Made by a program: the position numbers and the translations under genes
The notes under the pieces: model-generated
The model's database searches: none
What the model saw: only the letters and a program-made list of their open reading frames with translations
What the model was told of the DNA's origin: nothing
From: Planctomycetota bacterium
GTDB taxonomy: Bacteria; Planctomycetota; UBA1135; GCA-002748355
NCBI GenBank assembly: GCA_002748355.1
Contig: PDSF01000051.1
Coordinates: 1-64,000, forward strand
DNA length: 64,000 nt
Reading direction: 5' to 3'
Shown here: in pieces, positions 8,692 through 17,252 of the stretch
Numbering within the stretch: position 1 is the stretch's first letter
How the letters are laid out: each line of letters starts with the position of its first letter

Positions 8692-10077
8692 TCACTTGCT
8701 CTTCTTCGGCTCTTTAGCCGGAGCGTCGCTGCCTGCAGGCTTCGGCGACTTGCTGGGGGCGGCGGCTTCCTTGCCGGGCTTCTTCAGCTTGGCAGGCGCC
8801 TGCTTATTGGGCGCGTTCTTTGCCGGAAGCTTCTTCTCAGGCAAGTTGCTGGCCGCTGCTGCCTGCTTGCCGGCGTCTGCATCCTGCTGCTGCTCGGGCT
8901 TTTTCGGCTCAGTCTTTTTTGGCTCAGCCTTCTTCGGCTCAGGCTTCTTCGGCTCAGCTTTCTTCGGCTCAGGCAGGGCGTCGAAGTGCTCCTTCGGGTC
9001 CTTCTTGAACTCGGCGATGTCCCAGTCGGCAAGGGTGAAGAGCACGCCAGGCTTGCCACTCGTCGTGGCGTAGTAGGCCTGTTCGCCCTCCATGCGGGAG
9101 CCGATGCCCAGCTGGTAGCGAGTCTTGGCCTCATCGCGCAGGGTCAGGACCACGCGGATGGCCGGCGAGAGCAGACCTGTGCGCTGAGCATCGGCCTCCG
9201 TCATCCTCCCTTGGAGGATTTCCTTGGCGGTGATCTTGGTGGCGCGGGCAAGCAGGGTCGAGACCGAGAAGTCCCGCAGCTTGCCGACCTTCTCCGGCCC
9301 GCGCACGACCTTCCAGCTCGGCTTGTCGGATTGGGGCTGAGCGTCGCTGGGATTGGCCTTCTCTGCCTTCTTCTTGTCCTCGCCCTTCTTCTCGATGCGC
9401 TCGAAGAGGATCTCTCCCTGCTCGTTCATGACGTGGATCTGGGCGACCTGGCTCTCGTCGACGGAGACCATGGTCTTGTCGAGCCAGTCACCGGCCTCGT
9501 CGAAGAGTTCGAAGGGCTTGTCGGAGATCAGCACCACGTCGCGGTCATCCTTCTTGACGTAGCTGCCGCTGACGCGCAGTCCCTGCTCGTCGCCTTCGCG
9601 TCCGGCCTTGCGGCCGATCTGCAGCTTGGCCAGCGCCTTGCCGTTGCTGCCGACACAGGTGACGGTCCAAGCCTCAGCACCGAAGCCGTAGGACTTCAGT
9701 GCCGCCTCGTCTGCCTTCTCGTTGATGATGGTGGAGACGTTGGCTTCGATCCTTTGGATCCTGGCGAGGATGCGCTCCTCGATCAGGGTGCCCTGGGCTG
9801 CCAGCTGCGCGCCGGGAAAGGCGTTGCTCTGCATGACCCAGCCCTCTTCCTTACGCTGGAAGATGATCTGCGTCTTGGGCGGCGTCTCCGGGTCTTCCGA
9901 CTCACCTCGGGTGAGCTGGACGACCGCGACGTTCTCGGGCGTGAAGCCGGGGATCAGGCGCTGGGCCTCGTCGTATTGGACGAAGTTCGCCGATGAGCCG
10001 AAGAACTTGATAAGGCTGAGCACCGTCAGCACCAGGAAGAGGCCGGCTAGGCCGATATTGAGCTTCTGTGTGTTCAC
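8692..10077 (-). CDS. DUF4340 domain protein of the Gld-type ABC operon
   Basis: A 461-residue membrane-anchored protein with one N-terminal transmembrane helix (about 8-26) and a large exported domain matching the DUF4340 pattern (YDEAQRLIPGFTPENVAVVQL near 37-57, then beta-rich segments with WVMQSNAFPG). Such genes typically sit with ABC-2 operons encoding GldG-like subunits, as here: it is the last gene of the minus-strand unit 13953 to 8692, 19 bp after the GldG-like gene. Its molecular function is unknown; an accessory extracytoplasmic role in the transporter is inferred. The C-terminal 90 residues are a low-complexity tail of Lys/Pro/Glu/Ala pentapeptides ending in a Lys-rich segment, so the mature protein carries a strongly basic end. 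Confidence 0.8.
   Translation of the reverse strand: MNTQKLNIGLAGLFLVLTVLSLIKFFGSSANFVQYDEAQRLIPGFTPENVAVVQLTRGESEDPETPPKTQIIFQRKEEGWVMQSNAFPGAQLAAQGTLIEERILARIQRIEANVSTIINEKADEAALKSYGFGAEAWTVTCVGSNGKALAKLQIGRKAGREGDEQGLRVSGSYVKKDDRDVVLISDKPFELFDEAGDWLDKTMVSVDESQVAQIHVMNEQGEILFERIEKKGEDKKKAEKANPSDAQPQSDKPSWKVVRGPEKVGKLRDFSVSTLLARATKITAKEILQGRMTEADAQRTGLLSPAIRVVLTLRDEAKTRYQLGIGSRMEGEQAYYATTSGKPGVLFTLADWDIAEFKKDPKEHFDALPEPKKAEPKKPEPKKAEPKKTEPKKPEQQQDADAGKQAAAASNLPEKKLPAKNAPNKQAPAKLKKPGKEAAAPSKSPKPAGSDAPAKEPKKSK
8895..8972. repeat. 15-bp tandem repeat encoding KKxEP pentapeptides
   Basis: About five imperfect copies of a 15-bp unit lie inside the DUF4340 gene and encode KKAEP/KKPEP/KKTEP units. 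The reading frame is preserved between copies, so copy-number change would lengthen or shorten the basic tail without breaking the protein. Confidence 0.75.
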
Positions 10078-10096
10078 GTGAGCTTCTCCTTCGGGC

Positions 10097-12229
10097 TCAG
10101 CCCTGTTTCTCGACCTGGTCCAGGAAGCGGTTTTTCTGCTTGCTGCGCTGCATCCAAATCAGGGTGCCGAAGAGCACGAGCAGGAGGACGGGCAGCAGGG
10201 TGTTGAGGGTGAGCACCCAGTTCTTGGTGCTCGCGATCCGGGCCTCATACTCGTTTTGGTTCTCGTTGCCCTTCGGGTCAAAGTCACCGAACTTGAGGCT
10301 ACGGTCCGTCGTGCGGCGGTTGCGTAGCGCGATCAGATCGGTGTCGAGGGCGAGCCAGTCGATGAGGCCGCGGAAGAGGGCCAGGCCGAACTGGCTTTGG
10401 ACCCCGATGTTTCGGAAGCCTTGCAGGAAGTCATCCCGCACCAGGCTGGCGTCGCCGACGACGAGGATGCGCGGCTTGCCTTGGGCCTGGACGATCTTCG
10501 CCGGCAGCTTCTTCTTGTTGGCATCCTTGGCGGCATCAGCGTCCTGGGGCTGTGCAAGCGGTGGTCCGAGGATGGCGGTTTGCGGCTTTGGCTCGGGGCT
10601 TTTCTCGGCTTCCGGGCTTTTCTGCGGCTGCGGGGTCTTCTGCGGCTGCGGGCTTTTCTGCGGCTGCGGGGTTTTCTCCGGCTGCGGGGTCTTCTGCGGC
10701 TGCGGAGCAGCAGCGCCCTCTTGCAGGCCACCGTTGCCATCGGCTTTGTCCTGGCCCGGGCGCTTGGGCAGCTCGCGATCGGCGAAGGCCGAGCGGAAGC
10801 TGCCGCTCACGGTCGCGATCAGGGGATACTGCTTGAGCGGTGCCGAGCGTAGGCGCTCGCGGCGACTATGGATGAAGTTGTTGCCGAAGGGGTCGCTGCT
10901 CGGCATCGGGCTCTCGGCCAGTGCCAAGGGGGAGCTGCGGGCGAGGATCTCGCCTTCGACACCTTGCGGGAGTTCCTGAACCAGACCCGCTTCGCTGGGC
11001 CAGAAGAACTGCAGCTGCTCGAGGCCGGCCATGACCGGGTTATCAGTGTTGATGCCGGGCTGGAAGCTACTCCAGAGCTTCTTGTCGAAGTCGCCGCTTT
11101 TGGGCTCCGTCTTGCTCCAGTCGATCTGGACGGCGTTGAACCAGAAAGGCATCTGGGCCTGGTAGGGAGCGAAGCGGCCTTGGCCCTGCTTGAGGAAGAC
11201 GAAAGATCGTCTCAGGCTCCAGTCGGAGATGATTTGGTCGCCGATACGCAGGCCGTAGCCAGCCAGCTGCTCTTTCCAAGGGAGCTTGCTCTCAGGGGCG
11301 TCGACCTGGCCCTGCTTACGCATCAGCGTCAGCATCATGTCCGTCGAGTAGTCGGCCGACTCTTGGAAGACGATCAGGTTGCCGCCGCGCATGACGTGCT
11401 GGTCGATGACGTATTTCTCCCAGTCGCTGAGGTTCAGCGGCTGGAGGAGGACGAGCAGGTTGAGGTCCTCGGGGAGGAGATCGCCGCTGCTCAGATCCAC
11501 ACTTACGACTTCGAAGTTGTCGCGGACGCTCTCTTCGATTTGCCGGAAGCTGTCTCGCGACTGCATGCCCTGCATCCGGAACATGCCCATTTCCTGGAAC
11601 TTGCGTGAGACCAGCGCCAGCTTCGGCTTCTTCTCAAGGACCAGCTCGCGGATGGCCGGCGTCAGCTTGGTCTCCAGGGTGGCGTCGTCTACGAGGATCG
11701 GCAGGGTCTTCTGGCGGTCACCGCCGTAGCGGATGCGGAGGCCCTGGTAGATCTTCATGACCGAGAGGCTGTATCGGGCCGTGTCCTGCAGCTCCAGCTC
11801 GCGGATGTTCAGGTTGTCGGCCTTCTCGCGGATGCGCTCGTCGTCGTAGGGATCGAAGTAGACGACTCGCACCTTATCGCCGCCCATCTGCTCGTACTCA
11901 TCGAGCAGGTTCATGATCTTGCTGCGACGGGCTTTGAGGTAGCCCGGGATCTTCTTGCTGAAGTAGGCCTCGATCGTGAGCGTCTCTTCGAGACTATCGA
12001 GCACCTTCTGCGTCGAGGGCGTCAGGCTGTAGAGCTTCTCCTCCGTCAGGTCGACGCGGACGCCCAGGTCCTTGGTCAAGTAGACCAGGTGGAAGAGGAT
12101 GCCCAAGAGGAGGAAGGCGGTGATCCAGTTGCCGGCGCTGCTCTCGCTGCGGACCGGGCTGCTCTCCGGATCTTGCTGCTCCGGAGTCACGCTACTCGTC
12201 ATCACGTCGTTGTTGTTGCTGTCGTTCAT
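10097..12229 (-). CDS. GldG-like ABC transport auxiliary protein
   Basis: A 710-residue protein with a transmembrane helix near the N-terminus (about 34-50), a long extracytoplasmic region and a second helix near the C-terminus (LNTLLPVLLLVLFGTLIW). The motifs VDLTEEKLYSLTPSTQKVLDSL, EAYFSKKIPGYLK and VRVVYFDP are characteristic of the GldG family, the auxiliary component of the gliding-associated ABC system; in other phyla it accompanies ABC-2 exporters of unknown substrate. It lies between the permease gene (11 bp upstream) and the DUF4340 gene. Residues about 510-550 are a Pro/Gln/Lys/Thr repeat inserted in the extracytoplasmic domain. No gliding genes of Bacteroidota type other than A, F and G are present, so gliding is not implied. 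Confidence 0.85.
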   Translation of the reverse strand: MNDSNNNDVMTSSVTPEQQDPESSPVRSESSAGNWITAFLLLGILFHLVYLTKDLGVRVDLTEEKLYSLTPSTQKVLDSLEETLTIEAYFSKKIPGYLKARRSKIMNLLDEYEQMGGDKVRVVYFDPYDDERIREKADNLNIRELELQDTARYSLSVMKIYQGLRIRYGGDRQKTLPILVDDATLETKLTPAIRELVLEKKPKLALVSRKFQEMGMFRMQGMQSRDSFRQIEESVRDNFEVVSVDLSSGDLLPEDLNLLVLLQPLNLSDWEKYVIDQHVMRGGNLIVFQESADYSTDMMLTLMRKQGQVDAPESKLPWKEQLAGYGLRIGDQIISDWSLRRSFVFLKQGQGRFAPYQAQMPFWFNAVQIDWSKTEPKSGDFDKKLWSSFQPGINTDNPVMAGLEQLQFFWPSEAGLVQELPQGVEGEILARSSPLALAESPMPSSDPFGNNFIHSRRERLRSAPLKQYPLIATVSGSFRSAFADRELPKRPGQDKADGNGGLQEGAAAPQPQKTPQPEKTPQPQKSPQPQKTPQPQKSPEAEKSPEPKPQTAILGPPLAQPQDADAAKDANKKKLPAKIVQAQGKPRILVVGDASLVRDDFLQGFRNIGVQSQFGLALFRGLIDWLALDTDLIALRNRRTTDRSLKFGDFDPKGNENQNEYEARIASTKNWVLTLNTLLPVLLLVLFGTLIWMQRSKQKNRFLDQVEKQG
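10594..10705. repeat. 18-bp tandem repeat encoding PQPQKT/S hexapeptides
   Basis: About six imperfect 18-bp units inside the GldG-like gene encode a PQPQKT/PQPQKS repeat and a related Pro/Glu/Lys segment. Together with the KKxEP tail of the neighbouring DUF4340 gene, two adjacent subunits of the same system each carry an in-frame low-complexity repeat. Confidence 0.75.
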
Positions 12230-12240
12230 GGTTAGCTACC

Positions 12241-12972
12241 TCAGCCCTTCTGCTTGCGGACGTTGAGGACCAGGCCGTTCAGCACCAGGAAGAAGGCGCA
12301 GAACGCGACGTAGTAGATGATGTCGCCGAGATCGACGACGCCGCGCCCGATGGACGAGAAGTGCGTCAAGGGGCTCAGGACGGAGAAGAACTCGGTCATC
12401 CCGGGGCCAAAGAAGAAGCCGATGGCCGGGTGGGCGAGGAGGTTGAGCACCGTGAGTGCGACGACCGAGACCAGCAAGGCGATGATCTGATCGCTGGTGA
12501 TGCTCGAGACGAAGAGCCCCAGCGACAGATAGGACGCCGCCAGGAGGCAGGCACCGAGGTAGCTGCCAATGACCGGCCCCCAGTCGAGCTTGCCGTAGAG
12601 GGACATGGTCAGCGGGTAGATCAGGGTCAGTGCCAGCAGCGCCATGATGAAGACCAGGGCGCCGAAGAACTTGCCGATGATCAGCTGACGGTTGTGCACC
12701 GGGAAGGTCAGGAGCAGCTCGAGGGTGCCGAGCTTGCGTTCTTCGGCCCAGAGCCGCATCGCGATCGCGGGCGTCATGATGCCGAAGGCATAGGGGAGAT
12801 ACTGCGTGAAGTAGTAGCTCATATTGGCTTCGGGGGCGCGACCGAACTCAAAGAGGCTGAGCTGGAAGGTCAGGTAGCCGCCAATGCCAAGGAAGAAGAC
12901 GCCGATCACGTAGGCGATCGGCGAGAGGAAGTAGGAGCGCAGTTCGCGCTGGAAGATCACGAAGGATGCCAT
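12241..12972 (-). CDS. ABC-2 type permease, GldF-like
   Basis: A 243-residue integral membrane protein with six predicted helices. It starts like ABC-2 permeases (IFQRELRSYFLSPIAYVI, about residues 6-23) and contains the family pattern around MTPAIAMRLWAEERKLGTLELLLTFPV near 70-95, which is typical of GldF/NosY/CcmB-like exporters. It follows the ATPase gene by 9 bp and precedes the GldG-like gene by 11 bp, so ATPase, permease and auxiliary subunit should form one inner-membrane complex. The substrate cannot be read from the sequence. Confidence 0.87.
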   Translation of the reverse strand: MASFVIFQRELRSYFLSPIAYVIGVFFLGIGGYLTFQLSLFEFGRAPEANMSYYFTQYLPYAFGIMTPAIAMRLWAEERKLGTLELLLTFPVHNRQLIIGKFFGALVFIMALLALTLIYPLTMSLYGKLDWGPVIGSYLGACLLAASYLSLGLFVSSITSDQIIALLVSVVALTVLNLLAHPAIGFFFGPGMTEFFSVLSPLTHFSSIGRGVVDLGDIIYYVAFCAFFLVLNGLVLNVRKQKG

Positions 12973-12981
12973 CGTTGTCTC

Positions 12982-13953
12982 CTAGACCGCGGTTGCGGGG
13001 CTACGGTCCACGTCGTCACTGATGGTCTTGGCGCGGAAGACCGTCTCCAGCGTCGCCTGACGGCGGTGCAGCTCGAGAAGCTTCCAGCCACGCTGGACCG
13101 CGAGTGTGGATACCTGGGGACGCGGGTCGCCGCTGTAGTGGTTGTCGAGCTCGACTTCGAAGCGGACGATGCCGCCGCTGGCGTCGGTGCGGTGGACTTG
13201 CGAGTTCGGGAACAGCTCCTGCAGCGCGCTTTCGGCCTCGCCGCCCTCGGCCTCGACTTCGATGTCGATGGAGCCGGCGGGGAACTCGGCGACGAGCTGC
13301 TCCATGCTGCCATCGGCGACGATCTCGCCGCGGGAGATGATCATGATCCGGTCACTGGTGGCCTCGACCTCTTGGAGGTAGTGGGTCGAGAGGATGACCG
13401 TGCGATCTTCGCGATCGGCGATGGAACGGATCAGCTGGCGAATCTCGACGATCTGGTTCGGGTCGAGGCCCGAGGTCGGTTCGTCGAGGATCAGGATCTC
13501 GGGGTCGTGGAGCATGGCCTGCGCCAGACCGACGCGCTGGCGGAAGCCCTTGGACAGCTCCGAGATGCCCTTCTTGAAGACCTTGGAGATGCCGCAGGAG
13601 GCGACGACGCGGTCGATGCCATCCCCCAGGCGGGCGCCGCGCATGCCGCGGATCTTACCGGCGAAGCGCAGGTAGTCGTCGACACGCATGTCCCGATACA
13701 GAGGGTTGTTCTCGGGCAAGTAGCCGACCTTGCGCCGCACTTCGAGAGCATGCTCCGAGGCGTCGAGGCCGTCGACGATCACCTTGCCTGACGTGGCCGT
13801 CAGGTAGCCGGTGATGATCTTCATCGTCGTCGACTTGCCGGCGCCGTTGGGGCCTAGGAAGCCGAGCACTTGCCCCGAGGGGACCTCGAAGCTAACGCCA
13901 CGCAGTGCGATCGCGTGGCCATAGTGTTTGATCAGATTCTGGACCTTGATCAT
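12982..13953 (-). CDS. ABC transporter ATPase, GldA-like
   Basis: A 323-residue ATP-binding subunit. The ATG at 13953 is chosen because the domain begins immediately (MIKVQNLIKHYGHAIALRGV) and a GGAG Shine-Dalgarno lies about 9 bases upstream; the longer open frame has no domain character before it. Walker A GPNGAGKST (about 37-45), a LSKGFRQRVGLAQA signature and Walker B ILILDEPTSGLDP are intact. The C-terminal 90 residues form the extra domain common in ABC-2 ATPases. It is the first gene of the four-gene operon running to 8692 and powers the permease at 12241. The 268 bp between this start and ispF hold an ispF terminator and presumably the operon promoter. Confidence 0.9.
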   Translation of the reverse strand: MIKVQNLIKHYGHAIALRGVSFEVPSGQVLGFLGPNGAGKSTTMKIITGYLTATSGKVIVDGLDASEHALEVRRKVGYLPENNPLYRDMRVDDYLRFAGKIRGMRGARLGDGIDRVVASCGISKVFKKGISELSKGFRQRVGLAQAMLHDPEILILDEPTSGLDPNQIVEIRQLIRSIADREDRTVILSTHYLQEVEATSDRIMIISRGEIVADGSMEQLVAEFPAGSIDIEVEAEGGEAESALQELFPNSQVHRTDASGGIVRFEVELDNHYSGDPRPQVSTLAVQRGWKLLELHRRQATLETVFRAKTISDDVDRSPATAV

Positions 13954-14162
13954 CCGGAGAACTCCAGCCTGGGAGGTGACGAACGAGGTGCAGCCCCGGA
14001 ATGGGCCGGGCGGCTGCAAGCTAAGACGAGACGCGTTCGCCGGGAAAATGGGCGGGAGATGGTAGGGATCGGTACATCTCCCTGTCAACCGATGCGCGGG
14101 CGCGACGCAGGCAAGGGGGGAATACTCCCGGCCGGGCTTTGCCGAAGCTCTGGCCTCGGCAG

Positions 14163-14185
14163 AAAAAAGCCCAAAGGAAAGGGCT
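14163..14185 (-). terminator. Intrinsic terminator downstream of ispF
   Basis: On the minus strand a 5-bp stem AGCCC/GGGCT with an 8-nt loop is followed by six T. It lies about 40 bp beyond the ispF stop and upstream of the GldA-like start, separating isoprenoid genes from the ABC operon. The stem is short but the U-run is clear. Confidence 0.7.
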
Positions 14186-14221
14186 CGAAGTCTCAAGCCG
14201 GAAGGGGCGGCGCGGCTTGCC

Positions 14222-14734
14222 CTACTGCTCTGGCGACAGCTTGGGGCTTGGGCCTAGGAGGGCGACGACCATGGCCGACACGGTCTCGTGCTCGCCAGCG
14301 CAGCCTTCGAGACTCTTGCCTTTGATATTGATGCGGCTCGGATCGAGGCCGAGGACTTGGCCTAGGTGGCGGCGCAGCTCCTCGCGCCGGGGGCCGATGC
14401 GGGGGCGGTCGCAGTGAACGACGCAGTCCACCGACCAGATGGCGAGTCCCTCTGCGGCGATGGCCTCGCTGGCGGCGCGGACGAAGCGCTCGGAGGGAGC
14501 GTCCTTCCACTGCGGATCATCGTTGGGGAACTGGGTGCCGAGGTCGGGCAGGCCGGCGGCGCCGAGCAGGGCATCGGTCAGGGCGTGGAGGATGGCGTCG
14601 CCGTCGGAGTGGCCGAAGGGCCCGACCGGGCAGTCGAAACTGAGCCCGCCGAGGCGGCAGGGGCGTCCGGGGACCATGCGGTGCAGGTCGGTGCCGAGGC
14701 CGACGCGGGGGATGATGCTGGGGATGTCGTTCAT
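14222..14734 (-). CDS. ispF: 2-C-methyl-D-erythritol 2,4-cyclodiphosphate synthase
   Basis: A 170-residue enzyme of the MEP isoprenoid pathway converting CDP-ME 2-phosphate to MEcPP with loss of CMP. Family signatures are all present: VGLGTDLHRM near the start (metal-binding Asp and His), GPFGHSDGDAILHALTDALLGA, the GTQFPNDDPQWKDA segment and the NIKGKSLEGCAG end motif. Its ATG overlaps the ispD stop in an ATGA, so the two are translationally coupled in the same order as many bacterial ispD-ispF pairs. Length is normal for the family. In GC-rich DNA a long upstream extension of this frame exists inside ispD but has no domain content. Confidence 0.95.
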   Translation of the reverse strand: MNDIPSIIPRVGLGTDLHRMVPGRPCRLGGLSFDCPVGPFGHSDGDAILHALTDALLGAAGLPDLGTQFPNDDPQWKDAPSERFVRAASEAIAAEGLAIWSVDCVVHCDRPRIGPRREELRRHLGQVLGLDPSRINIKGKSLEGCAGEHETVSAMVVALLGPSPKLSPEQ

Positions 14735-15456
14735 GCCTGATCCAGGATGTCCTCGAGGCCGCGAGCGAGGAGTAGGTCCTCGGGGCGGGTGATTTTGAGA
14801 TTGCTGGCCGGGGCGGCGACGGCTCGGACCGGAACGCCACAGGCTTCGGCGAGCCCGGCCTCGTCCGTCCCTACGGTCTGGGTCTTGGCCGCGTGCGCCA
14901 GGATGCGTTCGAACTCGGCGCGGCGGAAGATCTGCGGTGTTGCCGCTTGGAAGACCTCGCTGCGGTCGATGGTCGCGAGAATGCGTCCTTGGCTGTCGAC
15001 GCGCTTGAGGGTGTCGATCGCGGCGTGGCCGAGCACTGCGGCCCCGTGTGCGGCGGCGACCCGCAGCCCTTCTCGGCAAGCGTCCAGGTCGAAGAAGGGC
15101 CTGGCGGCGTCATGGACGGCGACCAGGGAGAAGCTTGGCAAGTGGGAGGCCGCGCTTTCGTAGGCGAGGCGGCAAGAGTCCTGGCGTGTCGCCCCGCCGA
15201 GGCAGGGAGGGAGTCCGACGATCGGAGCGAGCTCCTCGGCGATTTCGCTCCAGAGAGCGTCGCGTGTGTCCTGGTCCATGGCGATCTGCACCCCGCGACA
15301 GCCGGGGAGCCGCGCCAGTCGCCGCGCCGACCACTCGAGCAGGCTGCGGCCCCGGAGCTCAAGTTGGGCCTTGGGGCGTCCCAGGCCCAGGCGCCGGCCC
15401 TGTCCCGCGGCCAGCAGCAGGGCCACGAAGTCGCAGTGGCTGCTCGATTCTTGCAT
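14731..15456 (-). CDS. ispD: 2-C-methyl-D-erythritol 4-phosphate cytidylyltransferase
   Basis: A 241-residue enzyme forming CDP-methylerythritol from MEP and CTP, the step two before IspF. The nucleotide-binding loop LLAAGQGRRLG (about 13-23) with the following PKAQLEL, the HDAARPFF motif near residue 114 and the TDEAGLAEACG segment near 205 identify the family. The length is normal. The stop overlaps the ispF start by 4 bp. The start codon lies only 40 bp from that of ruvC on the opposite strand, so both promoters must share or overlap that gap or extend into the coding regions. Confidence 0.95.
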   Translation of the reverse strand: MQESSSHCDFVALLLAAGQGRRLGLGRPKAQLELRGRSLLEWSARRLARLPGCRGVQIAMDQDTRDALWSEIAEELAPIVGLPPCLGGATRQDSCRLAYESAASHLPSFSLVAVHDAARPFFDLDACREGLRVAAAHGAAVLGHAAIDTLKRVDSQGRILATIDRSEVFQAATPQIFRRAEFERILAHAAKTQTVGTDEAGLAEACGVPVRAVAAPASNLKITRPEDLLLARGLEDILDQA

Positions 15457-15496
15457 GGCTTTTTCCTGGGAGGCGGTCGCCTGTTACCTTTGCGGG

Positions 15497-16066
15497 GTGA
15501 AAGTCCTCGGTATCGATCCCGGAACCCGTCTCGTCGGCTATGCCATCTTGGATATGCCCGAAGAGCGCGGCTCAGAACCGAGCCCGTCGCCGATCAGAAA
15601 CCTCGTGCGCCCTCGCTTCAAGAGCGGATGCTCTCGGCTTGGGCCGCTGGGGGTCTGGAAGCTGGGGCCGCGCTCGGGGTCGATTCCGATGCGCCTGCGT
15701 GAGCTTGCGCGTTTGCTCCGTGAGCAGGTGCGTGCGGTTCAGCCAGACGTGCTCGCTGTCGAGTCGGCGTTTTATGGCAAGAGTGTGAGTTCGGCCCTGC
15801 GGCTTGGAGAAGCGCGTGGCGTGATCCTCCTCGTTGCAGCCGAACTTGAGCTAGAAATCGCCGAGTATCCCCCAGCCTTGATTAAGCGCCGAGTTACCGG
15901 AAACGGTAGTGCGAGCAAGGAAAGCGTTGCGCGGATCTTGCAGCAGGAGTTTGGCGAGGCAGTAGCGGCCTTGCCGCTGGATGCCAGCGATGCATTGGCT
16001 ATCGCTTGGTGCCACGTACAAGAGCAGCGCAGCGCTGGTTGGAAGAACTTGCTCGGTGGAGGTTAA
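15497..16066 (+). CDS. ruvC: Holliday junction resolvase RuvC
   Basis: A 189-residue endonuclease that cleaves Holliday junctions as a dimer with RuvAB. GTG at 15497 is chosen because the family start KVLGIDPGTR begins there. Catalytic acidic residues are visible: Asp7 in GIDPG, Glu89 in VESAFYGK, and Asp162/Asp165 in DASDALAIAWCH. The body matches RuvC except that the segment between residues 20 and 60 is longer and more basic than usual. It is divergent from ispD with 40 bp between starts. ruvA and ruvB are not in this window. Confidence 0.93.
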   Translation: MKVLGIDPGTRLVGYAILDMPEERGSEPSPSPIRNLVRPRFKSGCSRLGPLGVWKLGPRSGSIPMRLRELARLLREQVRAVQPDVLAVESAFYGKSVSSALRLGEARGVILLVAAELELEIAEYPPALIKRRVTGNGSASKESVARILQQEFGEAVAALPLDASDALAIAWCHVQEQRSAGWKNLLGGG

Positions 16067-16095
16067 CAGGCAAATTGCCGAGCAAAATGATCACA

Positions 16096-16118
16096 AAAGT
16101 CCTTGGTATTGGGACTTT
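16096..16118 (+). terminator. Weak terminator-like hairpin after ruvC
   Basis: A 7-bp stem AAAGTCC/GGACTTT with a 9-nt loop lies 30 bp after the ruvC stop. Only three T form its tail, so termination efficiency is doubtful. The rest of the 217-bp gap up to 16283 holds no gene. Confidence 0.35.
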
Positions 16119-16283
16119 CCAGTCCGGACAATCCTCCAGACTTGTTCCGGCAGTGTTTTCTGCTTCGAACGAGCAAAAGGGTAGGTAAACGGGGCTGGGG
16201 GCTCCGGTGCCCAAGGGGCAACAACGCCCCAACTGCAAAGCCTGACGCTGTAGCGATGCAGCACTCGGCACCGGAGGGGAGTC

Positions 16284-17252
16284 ATGATTCTTGGACCAAC
16301 AGCGCCGCATCCGCGAGAGTTCCTTCGCGAGTGGTGCGAACAAGAGGGTGGGGGTGGGCTCGATTTCGAGTTTGGCCTCCGTCCCCTCGTTCGTGATTTG
16401 ACCTTCGACGATGGGGTCCAGATTCATGCTTTGGCCTGCGATGCCGCTCATGAGCCCGTGGCACTCCTCGGTTTTGATAGCGAAGACCAGGATGAGGCTC
16501 TGCAGCAGGTTGTCGATCTCGACTGCTGGTATGAACGGAGCGGAGACCTCCTCCAGAAGGTCGGGGACATGGTCCTCCCCGAGCGGCTGCGAATCTTCGT
16601 CCTCCTGCAGGATTGCCAAGAGCGCGTGCTTGCCCGCCTGCGCCGCCTCGGCGATGTCGAACTGTCCGTCTTCGAGCTGAGGGAACTCTACGTGGCCGGT
16701 CAACGGCGCACCGTTCTGAGCGGGGTTCCGCCGTGGGACGGCGGCATCTTTGAGGGCTCGCTTGGCCATTGGCCCGGTGGCTTCGCCGGGGCGGAGCACG
16801 AAGAATCCCTTGAGCGTCTTTTCGACCGGCTTCGCATGCTGCCGGGACTGCTCTCGGCCGATGGCGATCGATTCAGTCGCCACCTGCGGCTCGATGGCGA
16901 AGTCGTTCTGCATCTCTTCTTCGAACGGGCGGAGTTGTGGGCCTGGCTGCCTGGCCATGAGTCGGCTCTGCCCCTGCGTGGCTCCCTGGATGTCGACCAT
17001 ATCATCGATGGCGTCCTTCGTGCCCTTCTCGCGCGGGAGGAAAATGCGCAAGCAAAGGCGGATGCGCCAGCGAAGCCTTCTGCTGCGGAGAACGGCGCTA
17101 GAGCACGCTCGCAGGGGGGCGAGCGGGATTCGCTCGAAAAGCGCGCTGTGCAGGAAAAACGGAAGTCGCAGGAGAATGGGCGAAACTTTCCGGGTCGCCC
17201 CACGACTCCACCTCCGTGCAATCCCTTCCAGAGAGACGTGCGCGACGCCTGA
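16284..17252 (+). CDS. Hypothetical protein, possible inactive nuclease-like domain
   Basis: A 322-residue acidic protein without signal or membrane segments. The start is well supported by a GGAGGGGAG Shine-Dalgarno just upstream of ATG 16284. No family is recognised with certainty. The first 100 residues follow a strand pattern (GVQIHALACDAAHEPVALL, then a helix DEALQQVVDLDCWYE) like that of predicted PD-(D/E)XK nucleases related to the NucS/DUF91 type, but the second-strand E-x-K is replaced by LLGFD, so activity is unlikely if the relationship is real. The C-terminal 70 residues are Ala/Lys/Arg-rich and look disordered. Its end overlaps the following HhH gene by 37 bp, so the two are probably coupled. 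Confidence 0.75.
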   Translation: MILGPTAPHPREFLREWCEQEGGGGLDFEFGLRPLVRDLTFDDGVQIHALACDAAHEPVALLGFDSEDQDEALQQVVDLDCWYERSGDLLQKVGDMVLPERLRIFVLLQDCQERVLARLRRLGDVELSVFELRELYVAGQRRTVLSGVPPWDGGIFEGSLGHWPGGFAGAEHEESLERLFDRLRMLPGLLSADGDRFSRHLRLDGEVVLHLFFERAELWAWLPGHESALPLRGSLDVDHIIDGVLRALLAREENAQAKADAPAKPSAAENGARARSQGGERDSLEKRAVQEKRKSQENGRNFPGRPTTPPPCNPFQRDVRDA

